From UBA868 sp016776875 (lineage in GTDB: Bacteria; Pseudomonadota; Gammaproteobacteria; Arenicellales; UBA868): a stretch of 64,000 nucleotides of DNA. This document shows positions 17,142 through 26,262 of the stretch, in pieces. The DNA lies in the NCBI GenBank assembly GCA_051201585.1, contig CP179198.1:2418001-2482000 (forward strand). The letters are read 5' to 3'. The stretch's first letter is position 1. Each line of letters opens with the position of its first letter. The position numbers were made by a program, and so were the translations under genes. Below the pieces are notes generated by a model, which was not told the origin of the DNA, searched no databases, and saw nothing but the letters and a program-made list of their open reading frames with translations.

Positions 17142-19169
17142 TTAGATTATTGCGTTCACTTGATTGACGATATTTTCAACCGTGAAACCAAAATATTCGA
17201 ATGCAGCTTCTGCTGGCGCGGATTCGCCAAATCGATCCAACCCGACCACGGCGCCGTCCAGACCAACATATTTTCGCCAGCCGTCAGAAACACCCGCCTC
17301 AATCGCGATTCGACAGCTCACCGCCTGCGGAAGAACGCTCTCCCGGTAAGATTCGTCCTGAGCATCAAAAACATCACTGCTCGGCATCGACACCACTCTA
17401 ATTTTTCTGCCTGCCTCGCGCAAAACGGTTGCTGAATCCATCGCCAGCGCGACCTCCGAACCCGTTGCGATAAGGATAACTTCAGGTTCGCCATCCTCCG
17501 AGTCCAAGAGCACATACCCCCCTCTGGCAATCCTCTCGAGTGTCGAGGCATCCCGCACTTGATGCGGAAGATTTTGTCTCGAAAGCGCCAGGCTCGTCGG
17601 TCCGTCCTGACGCTCGATTCCGTAACGCCACGCAACTGCCGTCTCTACTGCATCGCAAGGTCGCCAAAGTGACATATTCGGAATCAATCGAAGGCTCGCC
17701 ACATGCTCAACCGGTTGGTGGGTCGGTCCATCTTCACCCAAACCAATCGAATCATGGGTAAACACAAAAACCTGACGAATCTTCATTAATGCTGCCATGC
17801 GTAATGCGTTGCGAGCATAGTCAGAGAAAACTAGAAAAGTTGCACTATAGGGAATAAAACCACCGTGCAAACTGATGCCATTACAGATGGCCGCCATCCC
17901 GAACTCTCGAACGCCAAAGTAGATGTAATTCCCGTTCGCTTCCTCTCGAGATACAGGCTTTGAGCCTGACCAAATCGTTAAATTTGATCCAGCGAGATCA
18001 GCAGACCCGCCCGCCAGCTCAGGCAGCAAGGGGCCGAATCCTTCGAGCGTCATCTGAGATGCTTTTCGAGAGGCCACTGTGGCCGCGTCTTCGTTGAGTG
18101 CGTCAATAAAAGCCTGGGCACTTTGCGACCAGTCAACGGGCAATTTTCCAGCCACCCGGCGCTCAAACTCGGCCGCAAGTGTAGGATGAGCGTCTCGATA
18201 AGAATTAAAGCGGGCCTGCCACTGCGCTTCTCGGGCCGACCCTGCAGATACAGCGTTCCAGGCAGCTTGGATCTCGTCTGGAATGATAAATGCCTCGTGA
18301 GACCACTCAATTGTTTCTTTTGTCAGCGCAATCTCATCATCACCCAACGGCGCACCGTGACTTGATTCCTTGCCCTGTTTATTCGGAGAGCCACGACCAA
18401 TAATCGTTCGACAGCAAATTAACGTCGGTTCTAAAGAATTCCCCCTCGCTTGTTCAATAGCGCTTGCGACCGCTTCAGCATCATGACCATCAATACTTTC
18501 GATCACCTGCCATCCATAGGCCCTAAATCGCGCCGGCGTGTCATCCGTGAACCAATTACCAACCTCGCCATCAATTGAGATGCCATTGTCATCCCAAAAT
18601 GCAATGAGCTTCCCGAGGCCAAGCGTGCCGGCCAAGGAGCAAGCCTCATGCGAGATTCCCTCCATCAAACACCCGTCACCCAAAAACACGTAGGTGTAGT
18701 GATTAACAATATTAAGGCCTTCCCGATTGAATTCAGCAGCAAGCATTTTTTCTGAAAGGGCCATTCCGACAGCATTACTCACACCCTGTCCAAGCGGGCC
18801 GGTCGTCGTCTCAACGCCTGGGGCATAACCATATTCCGGATGCCCCGGTGTGCGCGAGTGCAACTGACGGAAGTTTTTAAGCTCTTCAATCGGCAGGTCA
18901 TAACCTGCGAGATGGAGAAGCGCATAATGCAACATCGAACCATGTCCGTTCGATAAAACAAAGCGATCACGATCCGGCCAAACTGGATTCATTGGGCTGT
19001 GCGAGAGATAGTCATTCCAAAGCACCTCGGCGATATCGGCCATTCCCATCGGCATGCCAGGATGTCCACTGTTCGCTTTTTGAACGGCATCCATTGCAAG
19101 CGCGCGAATCGCATTCGCTTTATCAGCTCTGGACACAGTGACTTCGTTACTCACGGATGAACTACTCAT
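17142..19169 (-). CDS. tkt: Transketolase, full length
   Basis: 675 residues, the full three-domain form. N-terminal ANSGHPGMPMGMADIAEVLW, the ThDP/Mg motif GDGCLMEGISHEA ending with WDDNGIS, GRGSPNKQGKESSHG, pyrimidine domain REFGMAAICNGISLHGG with the catalytic glutamate, HDSIGLGEDGPTHQP, and a complete C-terminal domain. It supplies pentose phosphate interconversion and heads the operon with gap, pgk, pyk and fba. A perfect stem-loop sits 67 bases upstream of its start. It is distinct from the split short transketolase at 6559-7812. Confidence 0.96.
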   Translation of the reverse strand: MSSSSVSNEVTVSRADKANAIRALAMDAVQKANSGHPGMPMGMADIAEVLWNDYLSHSPMNPVWPDRDRFVLSNGHGSMLHYALLHLAGYDLPIEELKNFRQLHSRTPGHPEYGYAPGVETTTGPLGQGVSNAVGMALSEKMLAAEFNREGLNIVNHYTYVFLGDGCLMEGISHEACSLAGTLGLGKLIAFWDDNGISIDGEVGNWFTDDTPARFRAYGWQVIESIDGHDAEAVASAIEQARGNSLEPTLICCRTIIGRGSPNKQGKESSHGAPLGDDEIALTKETIEWSHEAFIIPDEIQAAWNAVSAGSAREAQWQARFNSYRDAHPTLAAEFERRVAGKLPVDWSQSAQAFIDALNEDAATVASRKASQMTLEGFGPLLPELAGGSADLAGSNLTIWSGSKPVSREEANGNYIYFGVREFGMAAICNGISLHGGFIPYSATFLVFSDYARNALRMAALMKIRQVFVFTHDSIGLGEDGPTHQPVEHVASLRLIPNMSLWRPCDAVETAVAWRYGIERQDGPTSLALSRQNLPHQVRDASTLERIARGGYVLLDSEDGEPEVILIATGSEVALAMDSATVLREAGRKIRVVSMPSSDVFDAQDESYRESVLPQAVSCRIAIEAGVSDGWRKYVGLDGAVVGLDRFGESAPAEAAFEYFGFTVENIVNQVNAII

Positions 19170-19235
19170 AATGATTGACCTCTAGGGATTACTATCGTCG
19201 CAGCTCCATAAACAAATACCTTTTTGCAAGTTTCA

Positions 19236-19254
19236 GGCATACCTCCGGTATGCC
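19236..19254 (-). promoter_or_regulatory. Perfect 8-bp inverted repeat upstream of tkt
   Basis: GGCATACC and GGTATGCC are separated by three bases, forming an ideal 8-bp stem-loop. It lies between the phosphatase gene (ends 19356) and tkt (starts 19169), 67 bases before the tkt start. On the minus strand it is not followed by a run of T, so it is not a standard intrinsic terminator. It may be a regulator binding site or a structured leader of the carbon-metabolism operon. A TTGACT hexamer lies further upstream, but no matching -10 could be fixed. Confidence 0.45.
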
Positions 19255-19355
19255 AGCCTCCAAATCCTACTACTGACTATGCCGACCTCTTCAGAAAAGT
19301 AATAGTCAAAATTGGTAATTTCCATATAATCGGGCGCCTGATTTACGCAGGCACT

Positions 19356-20153
19356 CTAATTCTCTTTGACCCACCGCAACCAAAGCTGATGTCGCTCGGG
19401 AGTTACCGCTGCGAGGGCTGAACGCTTTGTGAATTTTTGGCAGTCTAAAGAATTCCCTTGAATCGTTGAAAAACTGCCGCCTGCTTCTTTCAGAATGAGA
19501 CTGCCCGCCGCGTAATCCCACATTCTTTGCCCCCCGTGCAGATATAACTGTAGACGACCGGCGGCTACCCAGCACCACTCCAGAACCGATGAACCCAGGT
19601 TTCGTTGCGATCGATACGGGGGGTATTTTACTAATCGGTCTGCAAGTCCGGACACCAGCCTTTTGTAATCAACATTCGCAACACAATCGCGAAGGGCAAA
19701 CGGATATTTGGGTGTACTGAGTGCAACCCCGTTTAATTCCGCACCCTTTCCCTGAACGGCGCTGAAACACTCTCCTCTGACCGGATCGAATACGACCCCA
19801 AGTCTCACCTGTCCATCGATCACTAAGGCAAGTGACACGCCATAAAACGGAAAGCCCATCGAGAAATTTGTGGTGCCGTCGATGGGGTCCAATACCCAAA
19901 ACCCATTGTCTCTGGACTCGACCACCCTCGCCTGCTCGTCATGCTCCATCTCCTCGCCAAGAAAAGAGTACTCAGGCCATGTCCGAGTCAGCTGCGTCAG
20001 AATCAAATCCTGCATCTTGTGATCAAACTCGGTAACGACGCTTCCATCGCCCTTGGCCTCGGATGCGTGAAAACCAAAAGTCGACAAACCGGTCCTATTG
20101 GCGGCGTCAATGACCACCTGCCGCACAACTGAAATATCAGGAAAACTACTCAT
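19356..20153 (-). CDS. Inositol monophosphatase family protein
   Basis: 265 residues. Lithium-sensitive phosphatase motifs are complete: GEEMEHDE (metal glutamates), DPIDGTTNFSMGFPFYG (motif A, W/L-D-P-I-D-G-T-x-N-F) and RMWDYAAGSLILKEAGG (motif B). It probably removes phosphate from inositol phosphate, a sugar phosphate or 3'-phosphoadenosine phosphate. The Y-rich middle RYLV/QRNLGSSVLEW is ordinary for the family. It is the first minus-strand gene after the divergent tonB-yqgE region and may lie in the same unit as tkt, 186 bases downstream. Confidence 0.88.
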   Translation of the reverse strand: MSSFPDISVVRQVVIDAANRTGLSTFGFHASEAKGDGSVVTEFDHKMQDLILTQLTRTWPEYSFLGEEMEHDEQARVVESRDNGFWVLDPIDGTTNFSMGFPFYGVSLALVIDGQVRLGVVFDPVRGECFSAVQGKGAELNGVALSTPKYPFALRDCVANVDYKRLVSGLADRLVKYPPYRSQRNLGSSVLEWCWVAAGRLQLYLHGGQRMWDYAAGSLILKEAGGSFSTIQGNSLDCQKFTKRSALAAVTPERHQLWLRWVKEN

Positions 20154-20420
20154 CTAGTGAGTGGTGATTTAAATTTGACCTATTAATCAATGGTTTGAGA
20201 GTTTAAGGCGTCAAATCACGGCTTGACTCGAACGAGCGGACTTGGCGTTTGGAGGTTGCGTGAAGTTTCCTAATTCTAACGTGTCAGATACTCAAAAAAA
20301 ACACTAATCTTCGAATTCGGGAAATTTCTCGTTCGAGATGACCAGAGGTCGAGAAAAGACTAAAATCTCCACTGAGGCTAAATCACTCTGAATTATCAAT
20401 TCAATAAACCCTCCAAGCGC
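20154..20420. promoter_or_regulatory. Divergent intergenic region, phosphatase versus tonB-like operon
   Basis: About 266 bases between two genes that are transcribed away from each other, so promoters for both must be here. A short TCTCG/CGAGA inverted repeat is present near 20327-20338. No confident sigma-70 hexamer pair was assigned and no reading frame with coding character was seen. Confidence 0.4.
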
Positions 20421-21128
20421 TTGAAGCTAATCGTGTCGTTTGCCGATCAGGTAACGATACCGAACGCATCGCTGGCCAAATCCTCAACTTCTAACGTATT
20501 CAAGTCCCAACGCGCCTTATTGATCTCGGTAATCGCACATCTGGTGATTATCTTCGGCGTTGGATTCGCGCTCACATTTTCGGTCTCGACCCCTCCAATG
20601 ACGGCTATCGAAGTCATCATTTCCCCACAAACACCGGTTAAAACGTCTCCTGATCTTTTCTCCTCGATATCGGACGTCAGTTCGCCAACCGTCGAGACGC
20701 GATCAGATAATCCTCAAATTACGCAATACCGAACCCAAATTGCTGAAATCGAAGCAGACGTATCCCGGATCTCAAGAGAGCGCTTCATCACGTCCCATCA
20801 AACCCCCGATGACCTTGGGGAATGGATGGTGAGATGGCGTCAGGCCGTCGAGGGACTTGGCCAGAGCCAAATTCATCGCAATGGGTCAGCCCATATGACA
20901 GGTGATGTTCTTTTGATGGTCTCGGTTGGAGCCAGTGGCGCTGTTCGGGACACACAAATCTTAGCGTCTTCTGGCAACAAACAGCTCGACCAATTTGCGC
21001 GGAGCATTGCCCTGGGGGCAGCCCCTTATGATCCACTCCCTGAAACCGTCCAGTCTGCCACTGACATCCTTCATATCACGCGAACATGGCGTTTTGAGTC
21101 CAGCGGCGCGATTCTAATGGGGGAGTGA
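20421..21128 (+). CDS. Energy transducer TonB-like protein
   Basis: About 235 residues from the TTG at 20421; other starts, for example the GTG at 20433, are possible. A single N-terminal membrane segment (ALLISVIAHLVIIFGVGFAL, about residues 33-53) is followed by a periplasmic linker and a TonB C-terminal-like domain (VLLMVSVGASGAVRDTQILASSG through TRTWRFES). It should couple the proton-motive force to outer membrane receptors. The position just before yqgE-ruvX matches the tonB3 gene of Pseudomonas, which influences twitching motility, fitting the nearby pilT/pilU. Confidence 0.78.
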   Translation: MKLIVSFADQVTIPNASLAKSSTSNVFKSQRALLISVIAHLVIIFGVGFALTFSVSTPPMTAIEVIISPQTPVKTSPDLFSSISDVSSPTVETRSDNPQITQYRTQIAEIEADVSRISRERFITSHQTPDDLGEWMVRWRQAVEGLGQSQIHRNGSAHMTGDVLLMVSVGASGAVRDTQILASSGNKQLDQFARSIALGAAPYDPLPETVQSATDILHITRTWRFESSGAILMGE

Positions 21129-21706
21129 TGCAAGAAACATCAGACTTTCCATCACTCGCTAATCACTTTCTCGTCGCGATGCCAAAACTTCAGGACCCAA
21201 ATTTCGAAAAAACAGTGACCCTCATTTGTGAGCACAACAAAGAAGGCGCGATTGGAATCATTATTAATCGTCCGATGGAAACCCTAAAGCTGAGTGATAT
21301 TCTGTGCGAACTCGAGATCAAAAAAGACCAGGGCCGTCTTGTCTCAGATGATCACGTCTACATTGGCGGGCCTGTTCATCACGAGCTGGGTCTTGTCCTT
21401 CATGCAGGAACAGACGACTGGGACTCAACCCTTCGGATAGGGCCTGACCTCGGCCTCACATCGTCTCGGGATGTCCTTGAGTCGATGGCGACGGGCGATG
21501 GCCCCAGTCGCGCGCTACTCAGTCTCGGTTATGCAGGTTGGGCGCCCTGTCAGCTTGAATCCGAAATTCACCAGAACTCCTGGCTGACCGTAAAAGCAGA
21601 CCCCGAAATTATCTTTTCAAACCCAGTCGACACGCGATGGCAAAAAGCAATCGAGTCGATGGGCCTCAATCCCGCACGTCTATCGTCACAGATGGGTCAC
21701 GCATGA
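21128..21706 (+). CDS. yqgE: YqgE/AlgH family protein
   Basis: 192 residues from the ATG at 21128, which overlaps the tonB stop by one base (TGATG); a GTG one codon earlier is possible. Family features: NHFLVAMPKLQDPNFEKTVTLICEH, GAIGIIINRPM, VYIGGPVHHELGLVLH and SLGYAGWAPCQLESEI. The biochemical role of YqgE/AlgH is unknown; it was linked to alginate regulation in Pseudomonas and is almost always adjacent to ruvX. It overlaps the ruvX start by four bases, so the two are translationally coupled. Confidence 0.93.
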   Translation: MQETSDFPSLANHFLVAMPKLQDPNFEKTVTLICEHNKEGAIGIIINRPMETLKLSDILCELEIKKDQGRLVSDDHVYIGGPVHHELGLVLHAGTDDWDSTLRIGPDLGLTSSRDVLESMATGDGPSRALLSLGYAGWAPCQLESEIHQNSWLTVKADPEIIFSNPVDTRWQKAIESMGLNPARLSSQMGHA

Positions 21707-22155
21707 GCCGAACATTTATCGGATTTGACTTTGGAACGAAACGCATCGGCGTCGCTACCGGGCAAGATGTAACCGGTACCGCCCAGGCGATTGGAACCGT
21801 TAGCAATTCCGGAAAAGAGGGCCCTTGGACTGAAATTAAGGCATTAATCGATGAATGGCGACCTGATGGCCTGGTCGTCGGAATCCCATTCACCTCAATC
21901 GACAGCAAAACAGAGCTGGCTCGTGCCGCCAGAAACTTTGCCGCTAAGCTAAATACGCGATATCACCTTCCGGTAGACTTCATTGATGAAACGCTAACTT
22001 CAATTGCAGCAGAACGGATAATCTCTTCGGCAACTGTTCCGGGCAAGCGCTTCACTAAAAAACGTGAAACACTTAGAGATCAAATAGCAGCTGAATTAAT
22101 CCTTCAAACTTACCTAAACCACCAACTAAATTGCGCTGATGCCAATCGAGATTAA
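21703..22155 (+). CDS. ruvX: Holliday junction resolvase-like RuvX/YqgF
   Basis: 150 residues using the ATG at 21703 inside the ATGA overlap with yqgE; a longer frame from 21637 lies in yqgE. The RNase H-like fold is shown by IGFDFGTKRIGVATG (first catalytic aspartate), LVVGIPFT, DFIDETLTSIAAE (catalytic glutamate) and the last aspartate in RDQIAAELILQTYL. It acts in 16S rRNA 5' processing and possibly junction resolution. The 3' end overlaps pyrB by 17 bases; pyrR, found here in Pseudomonas, is absent. Confidence 0.93.
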   Translation: MSRTFIGFDFGTKRIGVATGQDVTGTAQAIGTVSNSGKEGPWTEIKALIDEWRPDGLVVGIPFTSIDSKTELARAARNFAAKLNTRYHLPVDFIDETLTSIAAERIISSATVPGKRFTKKRETLRDQIAAELILQTYLNHQLNCADANRD

Positions 22156-23125
22156 GAATTCTTCTTCGCAACCCCTGCAAATTGATTCAGCAGGTCGTCT
22201 GCTTCATTTCTTGGCGATTGAGGGTCTTGATCGACAGCGCCTTTTACAACTTCTCGATAGTGCGGCGCAATTTATTTCATCAGACACGAATGTCAGAAAA
22301 AGCCAGGGCTCGCTTCTGGCGGGGCATACCGTGGTCAACCTATTTTTTGAAGACAGCACCCGGACACGCACGACTTTTGAAATAGCGGGTAAACGCTTAG
22401 GCGCTTCTGTTATCAATCTCAATACATCGCGACTTTCAACCCGCAAAGGCGAAACAGTTTTAGACACCGTTCGCACGTTGGAAGCGATGGATGCTGACAT
22501 CTTTGTCGTAAGGGATAATTCAAGCGGGACCGCTCACCTCATCGCACGCCATGTGCCGCCACACGTTCATATTATTAATGCAGGTGATGGGCGCCATGCG
22601 CATCCCACTCAGGCCATGTTGGATATGTTCACGATTAGGGCACATAAAGGAGATATATCGAAACTCCGATTTGCGATTGTTGGGGATATCCTCCACTCGA
22701 GAGTCGCACGATCACAAATTGCCGCCCTACAAATTCTCGGCGCCAAGGAAGTACGGGTCGTCGCACCTGCCACCTTGCTGCCAACCGAGATCGAGAAACT
22801 TGGTGTCACTGCGCTCACCGATATTGATAAAGGCCTTGAGGGTGTCGATGTCATCATGATGCTTCGGTTACAACTAGAGCGGATGGAAGGCCAGCTGATT
22901 CCAAGTAGTCAAGAATACTTTCGGTGTTATGGCCTAAATCAGGATCGGCTCAACCATGCTGCACCTGATGCGGTCGTCATGCATCCTGGCCCGATGAATC
23001 GCGGACTCGAAATTGCTTCTGATGTTGCCGATAGCGACCGGTCGCTCGTACTGTCCCAGGTCACCAATGGCATTGCCGTACGAATGGCCATCATGGCTGA
23101 GCTGGCGGGCATGAACAAAGAATAA
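22139..23125 (+). CDS. pyrB: Aspartate carbamoyltransferase catalytic subunit
   Basis: 328 residues, with the longer N-terminus seen in Pseudomonas-type ATCase that assembles with an inactive dihydroorotase. Carbamoyl phosphate motif FFEDSTRTRTTFE, INAGDGRHAHPTQAMLD for the second substrate, IVGDILHSRVARS, and HPGPMNRGLEI near the C-terminus. It condenses carbamoyl phosphate and aspartate in pyrimidine synthesis. No pyrI regulatory chain is present, and the next gene is the partner pyrC-like protein six bases downstream. Confidence 0.95.
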   Translation: MPIEIKNSSSQPLQIDSAGRLLHFLAIEGLDRQRLLQLLDSAAQFISSDTNVRKSQGSLLAGHTVVNLFFEDSTRTRTTFEIAGKRLGASVINLNTSRLSTRKGETVLDTVRTLEAMDADIFVVRDNSSGTAHLIARHVPPHVHIINAGDGRHAHPTQAMLDMFTIRAHKGDISKLRFAIVGDILHSRVARSQIAALQILGAKEVRVVAPATLLPTEIEKLGVTALTDIDKGLEGVDVIMMLRLQLERMEGQLIPSSQEYFRCYGLNQDRLNHAAPDAVVMHPGPMNRGLEIASDVADSDRSLVLSQVTNGIAVRMAIMAELAGMNKE

Positions 23126-23130
23126 CCCTC

Positions 23131-24402
23131 ATGAAAGTAAAAATTAAAAACGGTCGAGTCATTGATCCTGCTTCAGGCGAGGACCAGATTCGAGATTTAT
23201 TTATCGCTGATGGCGCGATTGTTGATCCACAAAAAGCCAGTCACGAGTTCTCGGCCGATTCGGAGATCGATGCGACAGATCAAATTGTCTGTCCGGGACT
23301 CATTGATCTTCAGGCTCGTCTAAGAGAGCCTGGGGAAGAACACAAAGCAAGCATGCAGAGTGAGCTGGCGGCTGCGATTAAAGGCGGAATAACCAGTGTC
23401 TGCGTGCCGCCCGACACCAATCCAATCATAGACACACCGGCGATGGTACACATGATTCGTCAACGGGGTCGCCGACTGGAAAAAGCACGGGTGTATCCAA
23501 TGGGCGCACTCACGACCGGACTTCGCGGTGAAACGCTCACAGATATGGCCACCTTAAAGGAAGCCGGATGCACGGTGCTCGGCAATGGCGACAATATTAT
23601 TGAAAACACGCTTGTGATGCGGCGCGCTATGCAGTATGCCAGCACTTTTAATCTCAGCGTCTTTCTCACTCCCCTAGATCACTGGCTGAGGGGGAATGGC
23701 TGTGTTCATGAGGGTGAGATCAGTACCCGACTTGGACTTCCCGCAATACCGGAAGCTGCAGAGGTCGTTGCACTTGCGAGAGATCTCGCGCTAATAGAAA
23801 CCACAGGTGTGCGCGCGCATATTACCCAAATTTCTTGCGCCCGCTCTGTTGAGAAGATTAGAGAAGCAAAAGCCCGGGGGCTTAATGTGACAGCAGCCGT
23901 ATCCGCTCATCATCTGCATCTCAGCGAACAACATATTGGTGATTTTGATACGCGCTATCATGTATTACCGCCACTTCGAAGCCTCTCTGATCGAGATGCG
24001 TTGCGTGAAGGGGTCTCGGAAGGTGTTATCGATGCAATTTGTTCAGACCACCAGCCACACGGTCTCGATGCAAAACTTGCACCTTTTAGTGAGTCGGAAC
24101 CGGGAATTGCGGGGTTGGAAACCTTGCTATCACTGACCCTTCAACTTGTTAAAGATGGCATTATCTCGCTCCCCGAGGCGATCTCCCGCGTCACTTTCAA
24201 TCCCGCCTGCATCTTAGGCATTGATGTCGGAAAACTTTCAACAGGCGCAGCTGCTGATATCTGTATCTTCGATCCAGACGCGCTACGAGAAGTTTCAGTT
24301 TCTGAATTTTCAAGTCAGGGGAGAAATCATCCTCTCGATAGAGTAATCCTCCCCGGTAGTGTCAGTCATGTATTTGTTGCCGGAATCGAAGCAAACTTAT
24401 AA
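23131..24402 (+). CDS. pyrC: Inactive-type dihydroorotase (PyrC'), partner of PyrB
   Basis: 423 residues with the amidohydrolase fold of dihydroorotase, but the metal motif D-x-H-x-H-L-R-E-P-G reads DLQARLREPG at residues 59-68, so both histidines are replaced (Q61, R63). Later segments (SAHHLHLS, CSDHQPHG, PGIAGLETLLSL) keep the fold signature. In Pseudomonas such a pseudo-dihydroorotase has no activity and is needed for assembly of a dodecameric ATCase with PyrB. The same structural role is inferred here from the motif and the adjacency; an active dihydroorotase must lie elsewhere. Confidence 0.9.
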   Translation: MKVKIKNGRVIDPASGEDQIRDLFIADGAIVDPQKASHEFSADSEIDATDQIVCPGLIDLQARLREPGEEHKASMQSELAAAIKGGITSVCVPPDTNPIIDTPAMVHMIRQRGRRLEKARVYPMGALTTGLRGETLTDMATLKEAGCTVLGNGDNIIENTLVMRRAMQYASTFNLSVFLTPLDHWLRGNGCVHEGEISTRLGLPAIPEAAEVVALARDLALIETTGVRAHITQISCARSVEKIREAKARGLNVTAAVSAHHLHLSEQHIGDFDTRYHVLPPLRSLSDRDALREGVSEGVIDAICSDHQPHGLDAKLAPFSESEPGIAGLETLLSLTLQLVKDGIISLPEAISRVTFNPACILGIDVGKLSTGAAADICIFDPDALREVSVSEFSSQGRNHPLDRVILPGSVSHVFVAGIEANL

Positions 24403-24436
24403 TGAACGCTATGCCGTATTTAAATTTTAATTGCTT

Positions 24437-26155
24437 ATGATTACAGAAACGCAAACGCATAAATGTACATACACCCAATTTTTTGAAATAATTTTTTTAT
24501 GTGTCGTTGCTATCGTAGCGATTACGATTCCGATATATTTCGCAATACTGGATCCAGACTGGCATCACGACGGAATAATGTTCAAACCTGCCTCAGATCT
24601 TGCGGCAGGTTTGACACTGTACAAGGAATCATTTTTTCAATACGGCGCGCTCACCGCCTATCTTCATGCCTTCGCTCTAAAAATATTTGGTCATTATCTG
24701 ATCGTCATTCGCCTAGAAGCGGCACTATTTCTGTCGCTGATCGCTTTGTTAATGTTTGTAATCACCAACAGATCTACTTCAAAAATAGTAGCCGGATTAA
24801 CCGTAATTATTTGGATTTCTCTTGCCCCTTATATGGGTGAAACCCTGCTGCCGTGGTCTTCAATTTATGCGTTATTTTTTGTAACTCTGAGTAGTTTCTT
24901 CCTCTGCATCGCGATTGATCATACAGTCACCAGTAACAAAGCCTACTGGGTATCTTTTGCAGCGGGTATCAGCATCTCATGTGCCTTCTGGGCCCGTCAA
25001 CCTGTCGGCTTGATTTTCCCAATCGCTTTTTTGATCTTTCCTGTATTCCTGCTGGATAAGAAATTCGCACTTAAACGGTTAGCCACAAGCGCGGCTTTTT
25101 ATTGCCTAGCGTTTATTGTCGTTGCAATTTTAATGACACTAGCCTTGTTTATCTCGGGTTCGCTGAAAGATTGGTGGATTCAGTCAATAGTCGGTGCTAG
25201 TGGCTTTATGGCTGAAATAAGTAATACTGAGAAAAGTTTTTATGGCAACATAATTGACCATCTTTTTCCCATAGGACCACAATCTAATCGCATTATGGGT
25301 ATGGGAGGTGGATATCTCTGGTCTCTCCTGCCGATCCTCAATCTCATCACGTTCCTGGTCGTCGCCATTCGGTTATTAATAAAACGATCACTCTCCCTAG
25401 CCTGTAAAAATCTTTTGATTGTGAGTCTTTTTGCCGTTGGAATGTGGCATCAATATTTTCCCGTCTCAGGCGCATGGCAAATTTATTGGGGCGCCAGTTT
25501 AATGGTGGTCTCAATTTCAATTGGCCTCTACCTCGTTTTGAAGACGATGTTTTCATCAAAAAAATTCGCAACATTTGGCCTGATTCTGATCCTTGGATTA
25601 ATTTTCGTTCCTGAAAGCTCACGCCGAGTGCAATCTGGCCTGGAAGCCACGTTACTACATCGCCTTACCATTCCCACTCTAGAAGGTATGTGGGCCACTG
25701 CTCGATTCTCGTCAAGAAATAGATTTAAAGGTGATTCGGCAGAATATGAGCAGGAATTACTACGTTTGGAAAACGCGCTTCGGAAAATTAAAGAGCTGGA
25801 TCCAAATCGACCGCTTGTAACATTGACATCAGACCATTATCTGGCGGCAACACTAGCCCCCGCCAATCCGGGGCCCATGACTGCCGGTTGGTTCCTTGTC
25901 AGCCGGTTATATCCTGAACATAAAACGCAGTTAAAAAAATTTGTAATAGAGAAACAGCCAATAATCGAATTGTATGCAAACCCAAGAGTTCCATTTAGCT
26001 ATATAAATTGGCTTAGCGAAGATCCAGAACACATCGAAATCCGAGAAGAATTTGGCCTTGCCGATTATGGGGTCCTACTTGAGACTAAGTACGGAGACGC
26101 GGGAACAACATTACTGCTAGCACCAAAATCACTCCTTAGAGATCTCCAGAACTAA
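24437..26155 (+). CDS. Multi-spanning membrane protein, GT39/PMT-like
   Basis: About 572 residues from the ATG at 24437 (a TTG two codons earlier is possible). Roughly ten to twelve hydrophobic segments cover the first 400 residues, and the C-terminal 170 residues are soluble. The first loop has DPDWHHDGIMFKPASDLAAG, an acidic start like that of lipid-linked sugar transferases of the GT-C class. It is a candidate for transferring a sugar from undecaprenyl phosphate to a surface glycan or lipid (inference). It interrupts the housekeeping block between pyrC and pilU. Confidence 0.65.
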   Translation: MITETQTHKCTYTQFFEIIFLCVVAIVAITIPIYFAILDPDWHHDGIMFKPASDLAAGLTLYKESFFQYGALTAYLHAFALKIFGHYLIVIRLEAALFLSLIALLMFVITNRSTSKIVAGLTVIIWISLAPYMGETLLPWSSIYALFFVTLSSFFLCIAIDHTVTSNKAYWVSFAAGISISCAFWARQPVGLIFPIAFLIFPVFLLDKKFALKRLATSAAFYCLAFIVVAILMTLALFISGSLKDWWIQSIVGASGFMAEISNTEKSFYGNIIDHLFPIGPQSNRIMGMGGGYLWSLLPILNLITFLVVAIRLLIKRSLSLACKNLLIVSLFAVGMWHQYFPVSGAWQIYWGASLMVVSISIGLYLVLKTMFSSKKFATFGLILILGLIFVPESSRRVQSGLEATLLHRLTIPTLEGMWATARFSSRNRFKGDSAEYEQELLRLENALRKIKELDPNRPLVTLTSDHYLAATLAPANPGPMTAGWFLVSRLYPEHKTQLKKFVIEKQPIIELYANPRVPFSYINWLSEDPEHIEIREEFGLADYGVLLETKYGDAGTTLLLAPKSLLRDLQN

Positions 26156-26262
26156 AGAACAGTCGCCTCAAAGATTAAAGCTTTTACGAAACCAGAGGGG
26201 CAAAAAACCTCAAGAGGGATTCTTTAACTAAAACCACACGACCGGCATATTGTTTACTCTGC

